From Palleronia salina (lineage in GTDB: Bacteria; Pseudomonadota; Alphaproteobacteria; Rhodobacterales; Rhodobacteraceae): a DNA stretch of 38,271 nucleotides. The stretch lies in NCBI RefSeq assembly GCF_900141995.1, contig NZ_FQZA01000001.1, forward strand, positions 1 through 38,271, given 5' to 3'. Positions within the stretch are counted from its first letter, which is position 1; every line of letters begins with the position of its first letter. The notes under the pieces were generated by a model. The model made no database searches. It had not been told where the DNA came from and saw only the letters and a program-made list of their open reading frames with translations. The position numbers were made by a program, and so were the translations under genes. Shown in pieces: positions 18,175 to 27,814 of the stretch.

Positions 18175-18568
18175 TTTCTATGTCCCTTTTGCTGGGTGGC
18201 TGTCTTTACACTCTCAGGTTGAGGGTGTGACGCGGCGAAAGGGAAGGGTTCGCTATTCAACGACGCGTCGCGGATCCGGAAACAATCCGACACAATCGCG
18301 ACACAATCTGATCTTTTCGGTTAGGTTTTCGGGCAGGGGCTGCCTTTTTTCCGCCTTATGCCGCCACGTCACGAAATTTGTGCCCGCGGGATTTGCACAA
18401 AAATTAACCAAAAATCCGACCTGACCTTTTAGACAGGTTTTTAACCAACTCTTAACAAAGGCCGTGATTCGGCAAATCGGGCGGAATCCGGCCCCGATGC
18501 GGCAGAAGCGTAGGCAAATCAGACAACTGGGCGAGTCCGTGTCGTGTGCAAAGGTATGCAATCGGACA
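18175..18568. other. A+T-richer intergenic region
   Basis: There is no gene here. The composition is clearly lower in G+C than the flanks (for example attaaccaaaaatc near 18403-18420), as expected for promoters. It should contain the promoter of the minus-strand small-protein pair. Open frames in it lack ribosome binding sites. Confidence 0.5.
18208..18228 (-). promoter_or_regulatory. Hairpin in the leader of the 58-residue gene
   Basis: Arms acactctca and tgagggtgt pair over 9 positions (one T-G wobble) around ggt. It lies 34 bp upstream of the minus-strand ATG at 18174. It could be an operator or an RNA leader hairpin. Confidence 0.3.
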
Positions 18569-18569
18569 C

Positions 18570-18595
18570 AAAAAAGGGCGCCCGTCGGGGCGCCC
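18570..18595 (-). terminator. Intrinsic terminator of the iron-sulfur protein gene
   Basis: On the minus strand an 8-bp stem of gggcgccc arms with a 4-nt loop is followed directly by six T. It lies 19 bp after the stop of the gene at 18615. Confidence 0.92.
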
Positions 18596-18614
18596 GGTCA
18601 TCCGATGAAATGAG

Positions 18615-18938
18615 TCACATCGAGAAGGATGTACCGCAACCGCAACTCGAGGTGGCATTCGGGTTGTCGATCACGAACCGCGCGCCGATCAGCTCTTCCG
18701 AGAAGTCGATGACGGCGCCGGCGAGGAAGGGCAGGGACACGCTGTCGACCAGCACCCGTTCGCCGTCCTTTTCCAGCACCAGATCGTCCTCGGCCGGTGC
18801 GTCCAGCTTGATCTCGTACTGAAACCCCGAGCATCCGCCGCCTTCGACCGCGACGCGCAGGGCCTGGCCCTGGTCGGCGGCCCCGATTTCGGACAGGCGC
18901 GCAAAGGCCCTGTCGGTGACTTTGGGAGGAAGATTCAT
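18615..18938 (-). CDS. erpA: Iron-sulfur cluster insertion protein, ErpA/IscA family
   Basis: This 107-residue A-type carrier protein delivers Fe-S clusters to apo-enzymes in the cytoplasm. The three conserved cysteines are present: Cys36 in GGGCSGFQY, and Cys99 and Cys101 in the C-terminal SSCGCGTSF. The stretch IDNPNATSSCGCG is characteristic. The ATG at 18938 gives the normal family length; the frame runs six codons further, but MNLPPKVTDRA fits better. The gene is followed by a strong terminator and diverges from the dGTPase gene across 64 bp. I use erpA because the conserved spacing fits; a plain IscA paralogue cannot be excluded. Confidence 0.92.
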   Translation of the reverse strand: MNLPPKVTDRAFARLSEIGAADQGQALRVAVEGGGCSGFQYEIKLDAPAEDDLVLEKDGERVLVDSVSLPFLAGAVIDFSEELIGARFVIDNPNATSSCGCGTSFSM

Positions 18939-19002
18939 GGTCCGTTCGCCCTGCATTGCTTGGCTACCCCCGATATAAGCCCCGCGAGCGAGGACAACAA
19001 GA

Positions 19003-20172
19003 ATGGCACAAGCAATGCAGGCGATCTTTGCCGCCCGGCCCGACGAAAGCCGCGGCCGACTCTATCCCGAGGAGGGATCGGCCCATCGCTCGTGCTTCCA
19101 GCGCGACCGCGACCGGATCATCCACGCCAGCGCGTTTCGCCGGCTCAAGCACAAGACCCAGGTCTTCGTCGAACACGAGGGCGATTATTTCCGCACCCGC
19201 CTGACCCATTCGATCGAGGTGGCGCAGGTGGCCCGCACCATCGCGGGGGTCCTGGGTCTGAATTCCGAGCTGACCGAGGCGGTTGCGCTGGCCCATGACC
19301 TTGGGCACCCGCCCTTCGGACATACCGGCGAGGACGCGCTGGAGCGGCTCATGGCGCCCTATGGCGGGTTCGATCACAACGCCCAGGCCATCCGCATCGT
19401 CACGTCGCTGGAGCGCCACTATGCCGAGTTCGACGGGCTGAACCTGACCTGGGAGACCCTTGAAGGCATCGCCAAGCACAATGGCCCCGTCGAGGCGCCG
19501 TATCCCTATGCGCTGGCGGATTACAACGCGCGCCATGACCTCGAGCTGCACACGCACGCCAGCGCCGAGGCGCAGGTCGCGGCGCTCTCCGACGACATCG
19601 CCTACAACCACCACGACCTGCATGACGGGCTCAGGGCCGAGCTGTTTTCCACGGACGAGCTGTCCGAGTTGCCGATCCTGCGCGACTGCTTTGCCAGGGT
19701 CGACACGCTCTATCCCGGTCTCAACTATTACCGCCGCCGTCACGAGGCCCTGCGCCGGTTCTTCGGTGTCCTGGTCGAAGATGTGTTGGAGGAAGCGCGG
19801 GGTGCCCTGGCGCAGCTCGCCCCGCAAAGCGCGCAGGACGTGCGCATGGCGGGGCATCCCATCATCCGGTTCTCTCCCCGTATCTGGGAAGAACTGCAGG
19901 TCCTGCGCGATTTCCTGTTCCACCGCATGTACCGCGCCGAAGAGGTGGTGGTCATGCGCCAGAAGGTGTCGCAGGTGGTCGACGATCTTTTCGCCTTATT
20001 CCTGCGTCGAACCGAACTTCTGCCCAAGCAGTGGCGTAAGGATGTCGAGGATGCGACAAATGAGACGGCGCTCGCTCGGATTGTTCTCGATTACATCGCC
20101 GGCATGACCGACCGTTTCGCCATTCAGGAGCACGAACGCCTGGTCGGCGGGGGGCTGGCGGCGGCGATCTGA
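19003..20172 (+). CDS. dgt: Deoxyguanosinetriphosphate triphosphohydrolase-like protein
   Basis: This 389-residue HD-domain phosphohydrolase removes triphosphate from dGTP or related dNTPs, adjusting nucleotide pools. The metal-binding HD set is visible: His69 in RLTHSIEVAQ, then His98-Asp99 in ALAHDLGHPPFGH, with a later Asp in LSDDIAYNHHD. The start region SCFQRDRDRIIHASAFRRLK is typical of the type found in alphaproteobacteria, which is shorter than E. coli Dgt. The ATG at 19003 follows GAGGAC; a second Met four codons on is the alternative. It is divergent from the iron-sulfur gene. Confidence 0.95.
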   Translation: MAQAMQAIFAARPDESRGRLYPEEGSAHRSCFQRDRDRIIHASAFRRLKHKTQVFVEHEGDYFRTRLTHSIEVAQVARTIAGVLGLNSELTEAVALAHDLGHPPFGHTGEDALERLMAPYGGFDHNAQAIRIVTSLERHYAEFDGLNLTWETLEGIAKHNGPVEAPYPYALADYNARHDLELHTHASAEAQVAALSDDIAYNHHDLHDGLRAELFSTDELSELPILRDCFARVDTLYPGLNYYRRRHEALRRFFGVLVEDVLEEARGALAQLAPQSAQDVRMAGHPIIRFSPRIWEELQVLRDFLFHRMYRAEEVVVMRQKVSQVVDDLFALFLRRTELLPKQWRKDVEDATNETALARIVLDYIAGMTDRFAIQEHERLVGGGLAAAI

Positions 20173-20213
20173 GGGTCGATGGACGCGGAATATTTACGTG
20201 CGTTCAGATTGGA

Positions 20214-20243
20214 ATCACGCCCCGGGCGGCTTCGGAGCGTGAT
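20214..20243. terminator. Shared terminator hairpin between convergent genes
   Basis: Arms atcacgc and gcgtgat flank a G+C-rich core (cgggcggcttcg). It lies between the ends of the plus-strand dgt and the minus-strand glucosidase genes and is followed by cttcgccttctt, so it may work for both. Confidence 0.55.
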
Positions 20244-20269
20244 CTTCGCCTTCTTGTGAGCGTGCTTTC

Positions 20270-21835
20270 CTAGGCGCGCAGCAGCAGACCCTCGTGCGGT
20301 GCCAGCTCCGAGATCTCCGCGAGGTCGCGGTCGGGCACGGTCGAGAACACGGGCGTGCCGCCACAGGGCAGGGGCTGCGTCCGGTCGGTGAAGTTGATCG
20401 CCACGTGCAGCACCTCGTCCCCGTGGCCGCGGGCATAGGCCAGTGTCGCGGCATCCGCGTGCAGCCGGCGATAGTCGCCCAGCCGCAGCGTGGCGTGCTG
20501 GCGGCGCAGCCAGATCAGGTGGCGGTAGAGCACCAGCATCGACCGGGGGTCGTCTTCCTGGGCGTTGGCCGCCGGCACGGTTGACAGCGGCAGCCAGGGC
20601 TCGCCGTCGGTAAACCCGCGCCCGGCGCTATCGTCCCATGGCATGGGGATGCGCACCGGGTCGCGGCCCAGCCCGGTGCCAGGGTTGTTGATGGCCCAGG
20701 GATCCTGGATCATGTGATCGGGGACCGCTTCGTTCACCATCCCCAGCTCTTCGCCCTGGTAGATCGTGGGCGTGCCACGCAGGGTCAGCAGCAGCATCGC
20801 CGCCGCGCGCGCGGCGTCCGGGCCCCACCGCGTGGCCACGCGGTCGCGGTCGTGGTTGCCCATGACCCAGTTGGGCCACCCGCCTTCCGGCAGCGCGGCC
20901 TCGTAGGTGTCGATGTAGTCGGCGATGGCCAGCAGGTCCCATTCGGCCTCGATCAGGTAGAAGTTGAAGGGCAGGTGAAAGCCCTTCAGGTCCTTGCCGT
21001 AATACAGCATGACCTCGTCCAGCGTGCCGTAGGCTTCGCCCACCAGCGCCCGGTCGGGATATTCGTCGGCCACCGCACGCATCTCGTGCACCGCGTCGAA
21101 GCCCGCGGGCTGGTGCGACGAGAACTTGCGGAACAGCGATCGCGCCGGGCCCTGCTCGAACCGCCAGTCGGGGTTCGGGGGATTGTCGCGGCACTGGTCG
21201 TCGGGGGCCAGGTGCTCGACCGCGTCCACGCGGAACCCGTCCACGCCCCGGTCGAACCAGCGGCGCATGATGTCGTACATCTCGGCCCGCAGGTCGGGGT
21301 TGCGCCAGTTCAGCGCCGGCTGCTCGGTCATGTAGATATGCAGGTAATACTGCCCGGTCGCGTCGTCCCATTCCCAGGCCGATCCGCCGAACTCGGCGAT
21401 CCAGTTGCTGGGCGGGCCGCCATCGGGGCCCGGGTCGCGCCAGACATACCAGTCGCGCTTGGGGTCGTCGCGCGACGACCGCGCGGCCTGGAACCACGGA
21501 TGCTGGTCCGAACTGTGCGATGGCACGAAATCCAGCAGCAGCTTCAGCCCGCGGTCGCCTGTGGCCCTGGCCAGCGCCTCGAAATCCTCGAGCGTGCCGA
21601 AGATTGGCTCGACCCCGTCGTAATCGCTGATGTCGTAGCCCGCGTCCTTCATGGGCGACGGGTAGATGGGCGAGATCCAGATCGCGTCGACGCCCAGGTC
21701 CTTCACGTGATCCAGTCGCTGGATGATGCCCCTCAGATCGCCCACACCGCTGCCGGTGCTGTCCTGGAAGGATCGCGGGTAGATCTGGTAGATGATGCCG
21801 TCCTGCCACCAGGGGGCGTCGGTCGCCTGTGTCAT
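20270..21835 (-). CDS. Alpha-glucosidase, GH13 family
   Basis: This 521-residue glycoside hydrolase family 13 enzyme hydrolyses alpha-glucosidic bonds of short oligosaccharides in the cytoplasm, as there is no signal peptide. The triad is visible: nucleophile Asp204 in GFRVDAVEHL, acid/base Glu267 in LVGEAYG, and Asp329 in GNHDRDR. The GH13 N-terminal blocks are present as IYQIYPRSFQDS, GVDAIWISPIYPSP and LLLDFVPSHSSD. The length matches bacterial oligo-1,6-glucosidase / alpha-glucosidase enzymes, and the linkage preference cannot be told. The ATG has a strong AAGGAG ribosome binding site. It stands alone and divergent from the antiporter gene, without sugar transporter genes beside it. Confidence 0.95.
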   Translation of the reverse strand: MTQATDAPWWQDGIIYQIYPRSFQDSTGSGVGDLRGIIQRLDHVKDLGVDAIWISPIYPSPMKDAGYDISDYDGVEPIFGTLEDFEALARATGDRGLKLLLDFVPSHSSDQHPWFQAARSSRDDPKRDWYVWRDPGPDGGPPSNWIAEFGGSAWEWDDATGQYYLHIYMTEQPALNWRNPDLRAEMYDIMRRWFDRGVDGFRVDAVEHLAPDDQCRDNPPNPDWRFEQGPARSLFRKFSSHQPAGFDAVHEMRAVADEYPDRALVGEAYGTLDEVMLYYGKDLKGFHLPFNFYLIEAEWDLLAIADYIDTYEAALPEGGWPNWVMGNHDRDRVATRWGPDAARAAAMLLLTLRGTPTIYQGEELGMVNEAVPDHMIQDPWAINNPGTGLGRDPVRIPMPWDDSAGRGFTDGEPWLPLSTVPAANAQEDDPRSMLVLYRHLIWLRRQHATLRLGDYRRLHADAATLAYARGHGDEVLHVAINFTDRTQPLPCGGTPVFSTVPDRDLAEISELAPHEGLLLRA

Positions 21836-21970
21836 GTCTGCTCCTTCTCGCTTGGAATGGAGCTAGGCCTCGGAAATGATGGAGACAAGCGGTCTAGCCC
21901 GACGGGCGCCATGGGCTATCATCCCATCGAATGCCGCGTGCGGCGTGGCTGTATAAGGGACTGGTGAGAC

Positions 21971-23800
21971 ATGGCGACCGGCGGAGCGGAAGGGGCATTG
22001 GACCCCGTCACGGCAATTGCGTTGGTGGGCGCCCTGGGCGTGGGCAGCCAGTGGCTCGCCTGGAAGTTGCGGATGCCCGCCATCGTGCTGATGCTGGTCG
22101 CCGGCATCGTCGCGGGTCCGATCCTGGGCGTCTTCGACCCGGCGCGCGATATCGGGCCGCTTTACGCGCCGATGATCAGCATAGCGGTGGCCATTATCCT
22201 GTTCGAAGGCGGGCTGACCCTGAACTTCCACACCCTGCGTGACGCGGCCGAGGGGGTGAAGCGGCTGGTCTTCATCGGCGCGCCGCTGGGCTGGCTGCTG
22301 AGCACGCTGGCGCTGCGCTACGGCGCGGGCACCAGTTGGGAAAGCGCGGCCGTCTTCGGTGGCATCATGATCGTCACCGGCCCCACCGTCATCGCGCCGC
22401 TTCTGCGCAGTGCGCGGCTGGCGCGCCGCCCCGGCGCCCTTCTGCAATGGGAGGCGATCCTGAACGACCCCATCGGCGCCCTGGCCGCCGTGCTGGCCTT
22501 CGAGGTGGTGCTGGTCCTGCGCACGGCCGAACAGGTGGGCGAGGCGGCGTGGTCGCTGATCCTGGGCCTGGTGGTGGCCTGCGTTCTGGGCGCCGCTGGC
22601 GGGTATGGCACCGTCTGGGCCTTCAAGCGCGCCAAGGTGCCCGAGTTCATGAAGGTGCCAGCGCTGTTCGTGGCGATCCTCGCAGTGTTCGCCGCGTCGA
22701 ACCTTGTCCTGCACGAGTCGGGGCTGCTGGCCGTGACGCTCATGGGGATCGTGATCGCCAACGCGGATCTGCCGTCTTTCGAGGAGATGCGCCGCTTCAA
22801 GGAGCACGCGACCATATTGCTTGTGTCGGGTGTCTTCATCCTGCTGGCCGCGTCACTGGATTTCGCGGCGCTGTCGCAGCTGACATGGCGGGCGGGCATC
22901 TTCGTTGTGCTGGTCCTTTCCATCGCGCGGCCCGTGACCGTTTTCGCCGCGCTCGCATGGACCAAGCTGCCCTGGAAGGAACAGGTGCTCGTCGCCTTTA
23001 CCGGACCGCGCGGCGTGGTGCTGATCGCCGTCGCGGGCCTTTTCGGTGAGCGCCTGGTCGAACTCGGCGTCGAGGATGGCGCGTTGATCGGTCCTCTGGC
23101 CTTCATCCTGGTGGCCGCGTCCGTGGTGGTGCATGGCTTCACGCTGAAGCCCTTCGCGCGGTTCCTGGGTCTCGTCGCGTCCGAAACGCCGGGCGTCATC
23201 CTGGTGGGCGGGTCCAACTGGACCACCGGTCTGGCGCAGGCCCTGAAGAAGGCCGACATTCCCGTGCTGGTCACGGACCCCAACCGCGGCCACCTGCGCC
23301 GCGCGCGCGAGGCGGGGCTCGAGACCTTCTTCGGCGATATCCTCTCCGAAGGCGCCGAGATGCGGATCGAGCTGAATGGCTACAAGCTGGTGGTCGCGGC
23401 CACCGACAACGACGCCTACAACACGCTGGTCGCCACCGATCTCGGCCCCCATTTCGGGCGCGAGAACGTGTATCAGATCGCCCGCGAAAAGGCCGGGACG
23501 GCGCGCCACAGCCTTCCCGCCACCCTCGGCGGCCGGAAATTCGCGGGCGAGGCCACGTATAACGAGCTCAATCGACTGATGTGGAACGACTGGACCTTCC
23601 GTGTGACCGGCCTGACCGAGGAATACACGATGGAGGACTGGCGCGCGAAACGGCCCGAGGCACGCCTGCTGGCCTGGATCGACGAAAGCGGCGAGATCCA
23701 TTTCGTCAGCGAGGATGACGAGGTCAGCACAGCGCCGGGCGTCCGGCTGGTCTCCATGTTGCCCCCCGAGGAGGCCGAGCGCGGCCAGGACGCGGCCTGA
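21971..23800 (+). CDS. Cation/proton antiporter, CPA1 type with TrkA-N domain
   Basis: This 609-residue membrane protein exchanges Na+ or K+ for protons. Residues about 12-395 form some twelve to thirteen hydrophobic helices. The ion-site Asn165-Asp166 pair is in WEAILNDPIGA, and ILFEGGLTLN is the usual helix-3 motif. From about residue 405 a Rossmann-like TrkA-N domain begins (VILVGGSNWTTGLAQAL), which in related proteins binds a nucleotide and controls transport. The last 80 residues are soluble. The ATG lies close to a GGTGAG ribosome binding site. argS follows 79 bp later on the same strand. Confidence 0.92.
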   Translation: MATGGAEGALDPVTAIALVGALGVGSQWLAWKLRMPAIVLMLVAGIVAGPILGVFDPARDIGPLYAPMISIAVAIILFEGGLTLNFHTLRDAAEGVKRLVFIGAPLGWLLSTLALRYGAGTSWESAAVFGGIMIVTGPTVIAPLLRSARLARRPGALLQWEAILNDPIGALAAVLAFEVVLVLRTAEQVGEAAWSLILGLVVACVLGAAGGYGTVWAFKRAKVPEFMKVPALFVAILAVFAASNLVLHESGLLAVTLMGIVIANADLPSFEEMRRFKEHATILLVSGVFILLAASLDFAALSQLTWRAGIFVVLVLSIARPVTVFAALAWTKLPWKEQVLVAFTGPRGVVLIAVAGLFGERLVELGVEDGALIGPLAFILVAASVVVHGFTLKPFARFLGLVASETPGVILVGGSNWTTGLAQALKKADIPVLVTDPNRGHLRRAREAGLETFFGDILSEGAEMRIELNGYKLVVAATDNDAYNTLVATDLGPHFGRENVYQIAREKAGTARHSLPATLGGRKFAGEATYNELNRLMWNDWTFRVTGLTEEYTMEDWRAKRPEARLLAWIDESGEIHFVSEDDEVSTAPGVRLVSMLPPEEAERGQDAA

Positions 23801-23879
23801 GCGGCGCGGCGGTCCGCGTTGCGATTGACCTGCGGCGGCGGGGTGGTATGACCCCGCAGATCAGCCGAAGGACAAGACC

Positions 23880-25598
23880 ATGAACCTGTTTGCGCGGATG
23901 CGTGACGACATCCTGGCCGCGCTGGCCGACATGCAGGCCGCGGGCGAACTGCCCGGCGGCCTCGACACCGCCAACGTCACGGTCGAGCCGCCGCGCGATC
24001 CCGCCCATGGCGACATGGCGACGAACGCGGCCATGGTGCTGGCCAAGCCCGCCGGGATGAAGCCGCGCGACATCGCGGCGGCGCTGTCCACGCGGCTGGC
24101 CGCGCTTGATCACGTGGCGGAGGCCGAGGTCGCCGGGCCGGGCTTCCTCAACCTGCGTCTGGCCGACAGCGTCTGGGCCGACGTGATCGCGACGGTGATC
24201 GAGGATCACGATTTCGGCCGCTCCGACATGGGGGCGGGGCAGCGGGTCAACGTGGAATACGTCTCGGCCAATCCCACCGGCCCGCTCCACGTGGGTCACA
24301 CGCGCGGTGCGGTCTTCGGGGACGCGCTGGCCAACCTGCTGGACTACACCGGCTGGGACGTGACGCGCGAATACTACATCAACGACGGCGGCGCGCAGGT
24401 CGACGTGCTGGCCCGGTCCGTCTATCTCCGCTACCTCGAAGCCCACGGGCAGGAAGTCGCCTTTGCCGACGGCACCTACCCGGGCGACTACCTTGTCGCC
24501 GTGGGCGAGGCGCTGAAGGACAAGGTCGGCGACGCCTATGTCGACAAGGGCGAAGACGTCTGGCTGGAACAGATCCGCGATTTCGCCACCGACGCCATGA
24601 TGGACCTGATCCGCGCGGACCTGGCCGCGCTGGGTGTCGAGATGGACAAGTTCTATTCCGAAAAGTCGCTCTACGGCACGGGCCGGATCGAGGCGGCGCT
24701 CGACACGCTGGACGGCAAGGGCCTAATCTACGTCGGCACGCTCGAGCCGCCCAAGGGCAAGCTGCCCGACGACTGGGAAGCGCGCGAGCAGACGCTGTTC
24801 CGTTCCACCGACCACGGCGACGACGTGGACCGCCCGGTGAAGAAGTCGGATGGCAGCTGGACCTATTTCGCGCCCGACATCGCCTATCACTACGACAAGA
24901 TCGACCGGGGCTTCGACGCGCTGATCGACGTGTTCGGCGCCGACCACGGCGGCTACGTGAAGCGGATGAAGGCGGCGGTCAGCGCGCTGTCGGACGGGCA
25001 GGTGCCCCTGGACATCAAGCTGTGCCAGCTGGTGAAGCTGTGGAAGAACGGCGAGCCCTTCACCATGTCCAAGCGCGCGGGCAATTTCATCACCCTTCGC
25101 GACGTGGTGGACGAGGTCGGGCCGGACGTCACCCGCTTCACGATGCTCACGCGCAAGAACGACGCGCCGCTGGATTTCGACTTCGCCAAGGCGGTCGAGC
25201 AGTCCAAGGACAACCCGGTTTTCTACGTGCAATACGCCCACGCCCGCATCCGGTCGGTCGAGCGCAAGGCGGATGCGCTGGAAATCGCCATGGGGCCGCC
25301 GCAGCTGAGTGACCCGGCCGAGTTCGACGTGGCACGCAAGCTGGCCGAGTGGCCGCGCCTGGTCGAGATCGCGGCGAAGAACCACGAGCCGCACCGCATC
25401 GCGTTTTACCTCTACGACCTGGCGTCGAGCTTCCACAGCCTGTGGAACAAGGGCAATGACGACCCGTCGCTGCGCATCATCCAGGAAGACCACCCGCGCG
25501 TGACGGCGGGCAAGCTGGCGCTGCCGCGCGCGGTCGCCAATGTCCTGTCGGCGGGCCTGGGTATCCTCGGCGTCACGCCGCTGGAAGAGCTGCGCTAG
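23880..25598 (+). CDS. argS: Arginyl-tRNA synthetase
   Basis: This 572-residue class I aminoacyl-tRNA synthetase charges tRNA-Arg. The HIGH-type motif is HVGH (137-140) in [13 protein letters not shown], and the KMSKS-equivalent is TMSKR at about 394-398, as usual for ArgRS. The N-terminal tRNA-recognition domain occupies about residues 1-110. The C-terminal anticodon-binding DALR domain ends in the characteristic [11 protein letters not shown]. The length is normal. The ATG follows AAGGAC. The SPOR-protein gene starts 198 bp later and probably opens a new operon. Confidence 0.98.
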   Translation: MNLFARMRDDILAALADMQAAGELPGGLDTANVTVEPPRDPAHGDMATNAAMVLAKPAGMKPRDIAAALSTRLAALDHVAEAEVAGPGFLNLRLADSVWADVIATVIEDHDFGRSDMGAGQRVNVEYVSANPTGPLHVGHTRGAVFGDALANLLDYTGWDVTREYYINDGGAQVDVLARSVYLRYLEAHGQEVAFADGTYPGDYLVAVGEALKDKVGDAYVDKGEDVWLEQIRDFATDAMMDLIRADLAALGVEMDKFYSEKSLYGTGRIEAALDTLDGKGLIYVGTLEPPKGKLPDDWEAREQTLFRSTDHGDDVDRPVKKSDGSWTYFAPDIAYHYDKIDRGFDALIDVFGADHGGYVKRMKAAVSALSDGQVPLDIKLCQLVKLWKNGEPFTMSKRAGNFITLRDVVDEVGPDVTRFTMLTRKNDAPLDFDFAKAVEQSKDNPVFYVQYAHARIRSVERKADALEIAMGPPQLSDPAEFDVARKLAEWPRLVEIAAKNHEPHRIAFYLYDLASSFHSLWNKGNDDPSLRIIQEDHPRVTAGKLALPRAVANVLSAGLGILGVTPLEELR

Positions 25599-25796
25599 CC
25601 CCGGCGTGCCCCGGGGGCGACAGCCCGCGAAAAACGGCGGCACGGGGCGGTTTCGGCTGGGCAGGACGCGGCGGCTTTGCTAGCGCTAGGCGCGAGGTGA
25701 CGGTCAGAGCGGTCCGATTAACGAGACCACCGCGTTGCCTTCGTTGAGGCAGAGGCAGGCGGTTTGGGGGCCAACCCCGCGCCGCAAGAGGCAGGC

Positions 25797-26822
25797 ATGG
25801 CAGAAATCGACTATCTAGAAGAATACGGTGAGCCCGAGTCCGCCATCATGGGCGCCGGGCATAGTTTCGGAAAATGGGCCAACATCTCGGGCGCGGTGGT
25901 ATCGCTGGCGCTGATCGCGGGGTTGTCGGTCTGGGGTTACAAGCTGCTCATGCGTGACGTCACCGGGGTTCCGGTGGTGCAGGCCATGGAAGGCGCGTTC
26001 CGCGTCGCGCCCGAGGATCCGGGCGGGATGCGCGCGCCCCACCAGGGCCTGGCGGTGAACGAGATCGCCGCCGTGGGCGAGGCGGGCGGCCCCGTCGAAG
26101 AGGTGACGCTGGCCCCGCCGCCCATGGCATTGGATGAGGACGAAGATCGCCCGGCCGCGGTGCTGAGCCAACTTGCCGAAGCCGAGGCCGCCGACGCGGC
26201 GCCCGAGGTCGTGGCGGATGCGGGCGAGGCTGTGGCGCCCGAGACGGACGATGGCGCATGGGACGGCGAGTTCCTGGACGAAGAGCTGGCCGAAAACGGC
26301 GCCGAGGATGCGCTCGCCACCGACCTGGCCGTGGCCGAGGCGTTGTCCACGCCCGAGGCCGACACCGCGATGCCCGGGGACGAGGATTTCGCGATGGATG
26401 AAGAAGAGCCGCTGTCCGCCGACACCGACGTCGCGGCCGCGAGTTCGCCCCGCCCGCCGCAACGGCCCGCCGATCTCGACACGACCGTCGCGCCCAGCAA
26501 TATCGCGATCGTCTCGGCCGACCCCATGGCCGGCCAGCCCAGCGACGAGGTCTCGGTCGATGACCTGGCCATCGGCACGCGGCTGGTCCAGCTGGGCGCC
26601 TTCGGCGACCCCGAGATCGCGCGCGAACAGTGGGTCGAGATCGCCGGCCGCTTCCCTGATTACTTCGAGGGCAAGCGCCGCGTGGTCCAGCGCGCCGAGT
26701 CGGGCGGCAAGATCTTCTACCGCCTGCGCGCCGAGGGCTTCGACGACCTGGCCGACACCCGCCGTTTCTGCACCGCGCTGGTCGCGGGCTCGGCCGACTG
26801 CATCCCGGTCGAGCTGAGGTGA
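25797..26822 (+). CDS. SPOR-domain membrane protein
   Basis: This 341-residue protein has one membrane helix at about residues 37-57 (ISGAVVSLALIAGLSVWGYKLL). A long acidic Ala/Glu/Asp-rich linker covers about residues 60-250, and a C-terminal SPOR domain reads RLVQLGAFGDPEIAREQW through YRLRAEGFDDLADTRRFC. SPOR domains bind glycan strands lacking stem peptides at the division septum. The topology is cytoplasm-membrane-periplasm. The ATG at 25797 is chosen over a frame extension. The stop overlaps the next GTG by four bases, coupling it to nagZ. It begins a run of six overlapping genes. Confidence 0.93.
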   Translation: MAEIDYLEEYGEPESAIMGAGHSFGKWANISGAVVSLALIAGLSVWGYKLLMRDVTGVPVVQAMEGAFRVAPEDPGGMRAPHQGLAVNEIAAVGEAGGPVEEVTLAPPPMALDEDEDRPAAVLSQLAEAEAADAAPEVVADAGEAVAPETDDGAWDGEFLDEELAENGAEDALATDLAVAEALSTPEADTAMPGDEDFAMDEEEPLSADTDVAAASSPRPPQRPADLDTTVAPSNIAIVSADPMAGQPSDEVSVDDLAIGTRLVQLGAFGDPEIAREQWVEIAGRFPDYFEGKRRVVQRAESGGKIFYRLRAEGFDDLADTRRFCTALVAGSADCIPVELR

Positions 26823-27814
26823 GCCTCGCCTGCATCCTCGGCTGCGCGGGGACGCGGCTGGCCGAGGACGAGCGGCGCTTCTTCACCGATGCCGACCCGT
26901 GGGGATTCATCCTCTTCGCCCGCAACGTCGAGACGCCCGATCAGCTGCGCGCCCTGACGGAAGACCTGCGGGCCTGCCTGGGCCGCGACGCTCCGATCCT
27001 CGTGGACCAGGAAGGCGGCCGGGTGCAGCGCCTGGGCCCGCCGCACTGGCGCGACTGGCTGCCGCCGCTGGACCACGCCACCCGGGCCAGCGACCCCGAA
27101 CGCGCCCTGTGGATCCGCTCGCGCCTGATGGCGGACGAGCTGCGGGCGGTGGGGATCGACGTGAACTGCGCGCCCACCGCCGACGTGGCGCGGCCCGACA
27201 CGCACCCGTTCCTGCGCAACCGCTGTCTTGGCACCGATGCCGACACCGTGGCCCGCAACGCCCGCGCGGTGGCCGCCGGGCTGACGGCAGGCGGCGTGCT
27301 GCCGGTGATGAAACACATGCCGGGCCACGGACGCGCATTGGCCGACAGCCACAAGGACCTGCCGGTGGTCACGGCCGATGCCGATGCGCTGGACCAGGAC
27401 TTCGCGCCCTTCGCCGCGCTGGCCGACCTGCCCATGGGCATGACCGCGCATATCGTGTTCCGCGCGCTGTCGGACCGGCCCGCGACGCAGGACCCCGCGA
27501 TAATCGCGCTGATCCGCGACCGCATCGGCTTCGATGGCCTGCTGATGACCGACGATTTGTCGATGGAGGCGCTGTCGGGCAGTATCGGCGACCGCACCGC
27601 CGCCTCCATCGCGGCGGGCGTGGACATGGCGCTGCACTGCAACGGCGACATGGCCGAGATGCGCGATTGCGCCTCGCATTGCGGCCCGCTGCAGGGCGCC
27701 GCGTTGGCCCGCGCGGATGCCGCGCTGGCGCGCCGCCACGCGCCCGACCCGGTTGACATCCACGCGCTCGAGGCCGAACTTGACGGCCTTCTGCGCGGAC
27801 GGGCCGATGGCTGA
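26819..27814 (+). CDS. nagZ: Beta-N-acetylhexosaminidase NagZ
   Basis: This 331-residue glycoside hydrolase family 3 enzyme removes GlcNAc from muropeptide disaccharides in cytoplasmic peptidoglycan recycling. The NagZ hallmark KHMPGHGRALADSHKDLP lies near residue 164, with the catalytic His in the DSH loop. The nucleophile Asp is in LLMTDDLSMEAL. The N-terminus shows WGFILFARN and the substrate-binding DQEGGRVQRL. It starts with GTG inside the stop of the SPOR gene (GTGA) and overlaps scpA by 8 bp. Position beside a septal SPOR protein fits a cell-wall role. Confidence 0.95.
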   Translation: MSLACILGCAGTRLAEDERRFFTDADPWGFILFARNVETPDQLRALTEDLRACLGRDAPILVDQEGGRVQRLGPPHWRDWLPPLDHATRASDPERALWIRSRLMADELRAVGIDVNCAPTADVARPDTHPFLRNRCLGTDADTVARNARAVAAGLTAGGVLPVMKHMPGHGRALADSHKDLPVVTADADALDQDFAPFAALADLPMGMTAHIVFRALSDRPATQDPAIIALIRDRIGFDGLLMTDDLSMEALSGSIGDRTAASIAAGVDMALHCNGDMAEMRDCASHCGPLQGAALARADAALARRHAPDPVDIHALEAELDGLLRGRADG

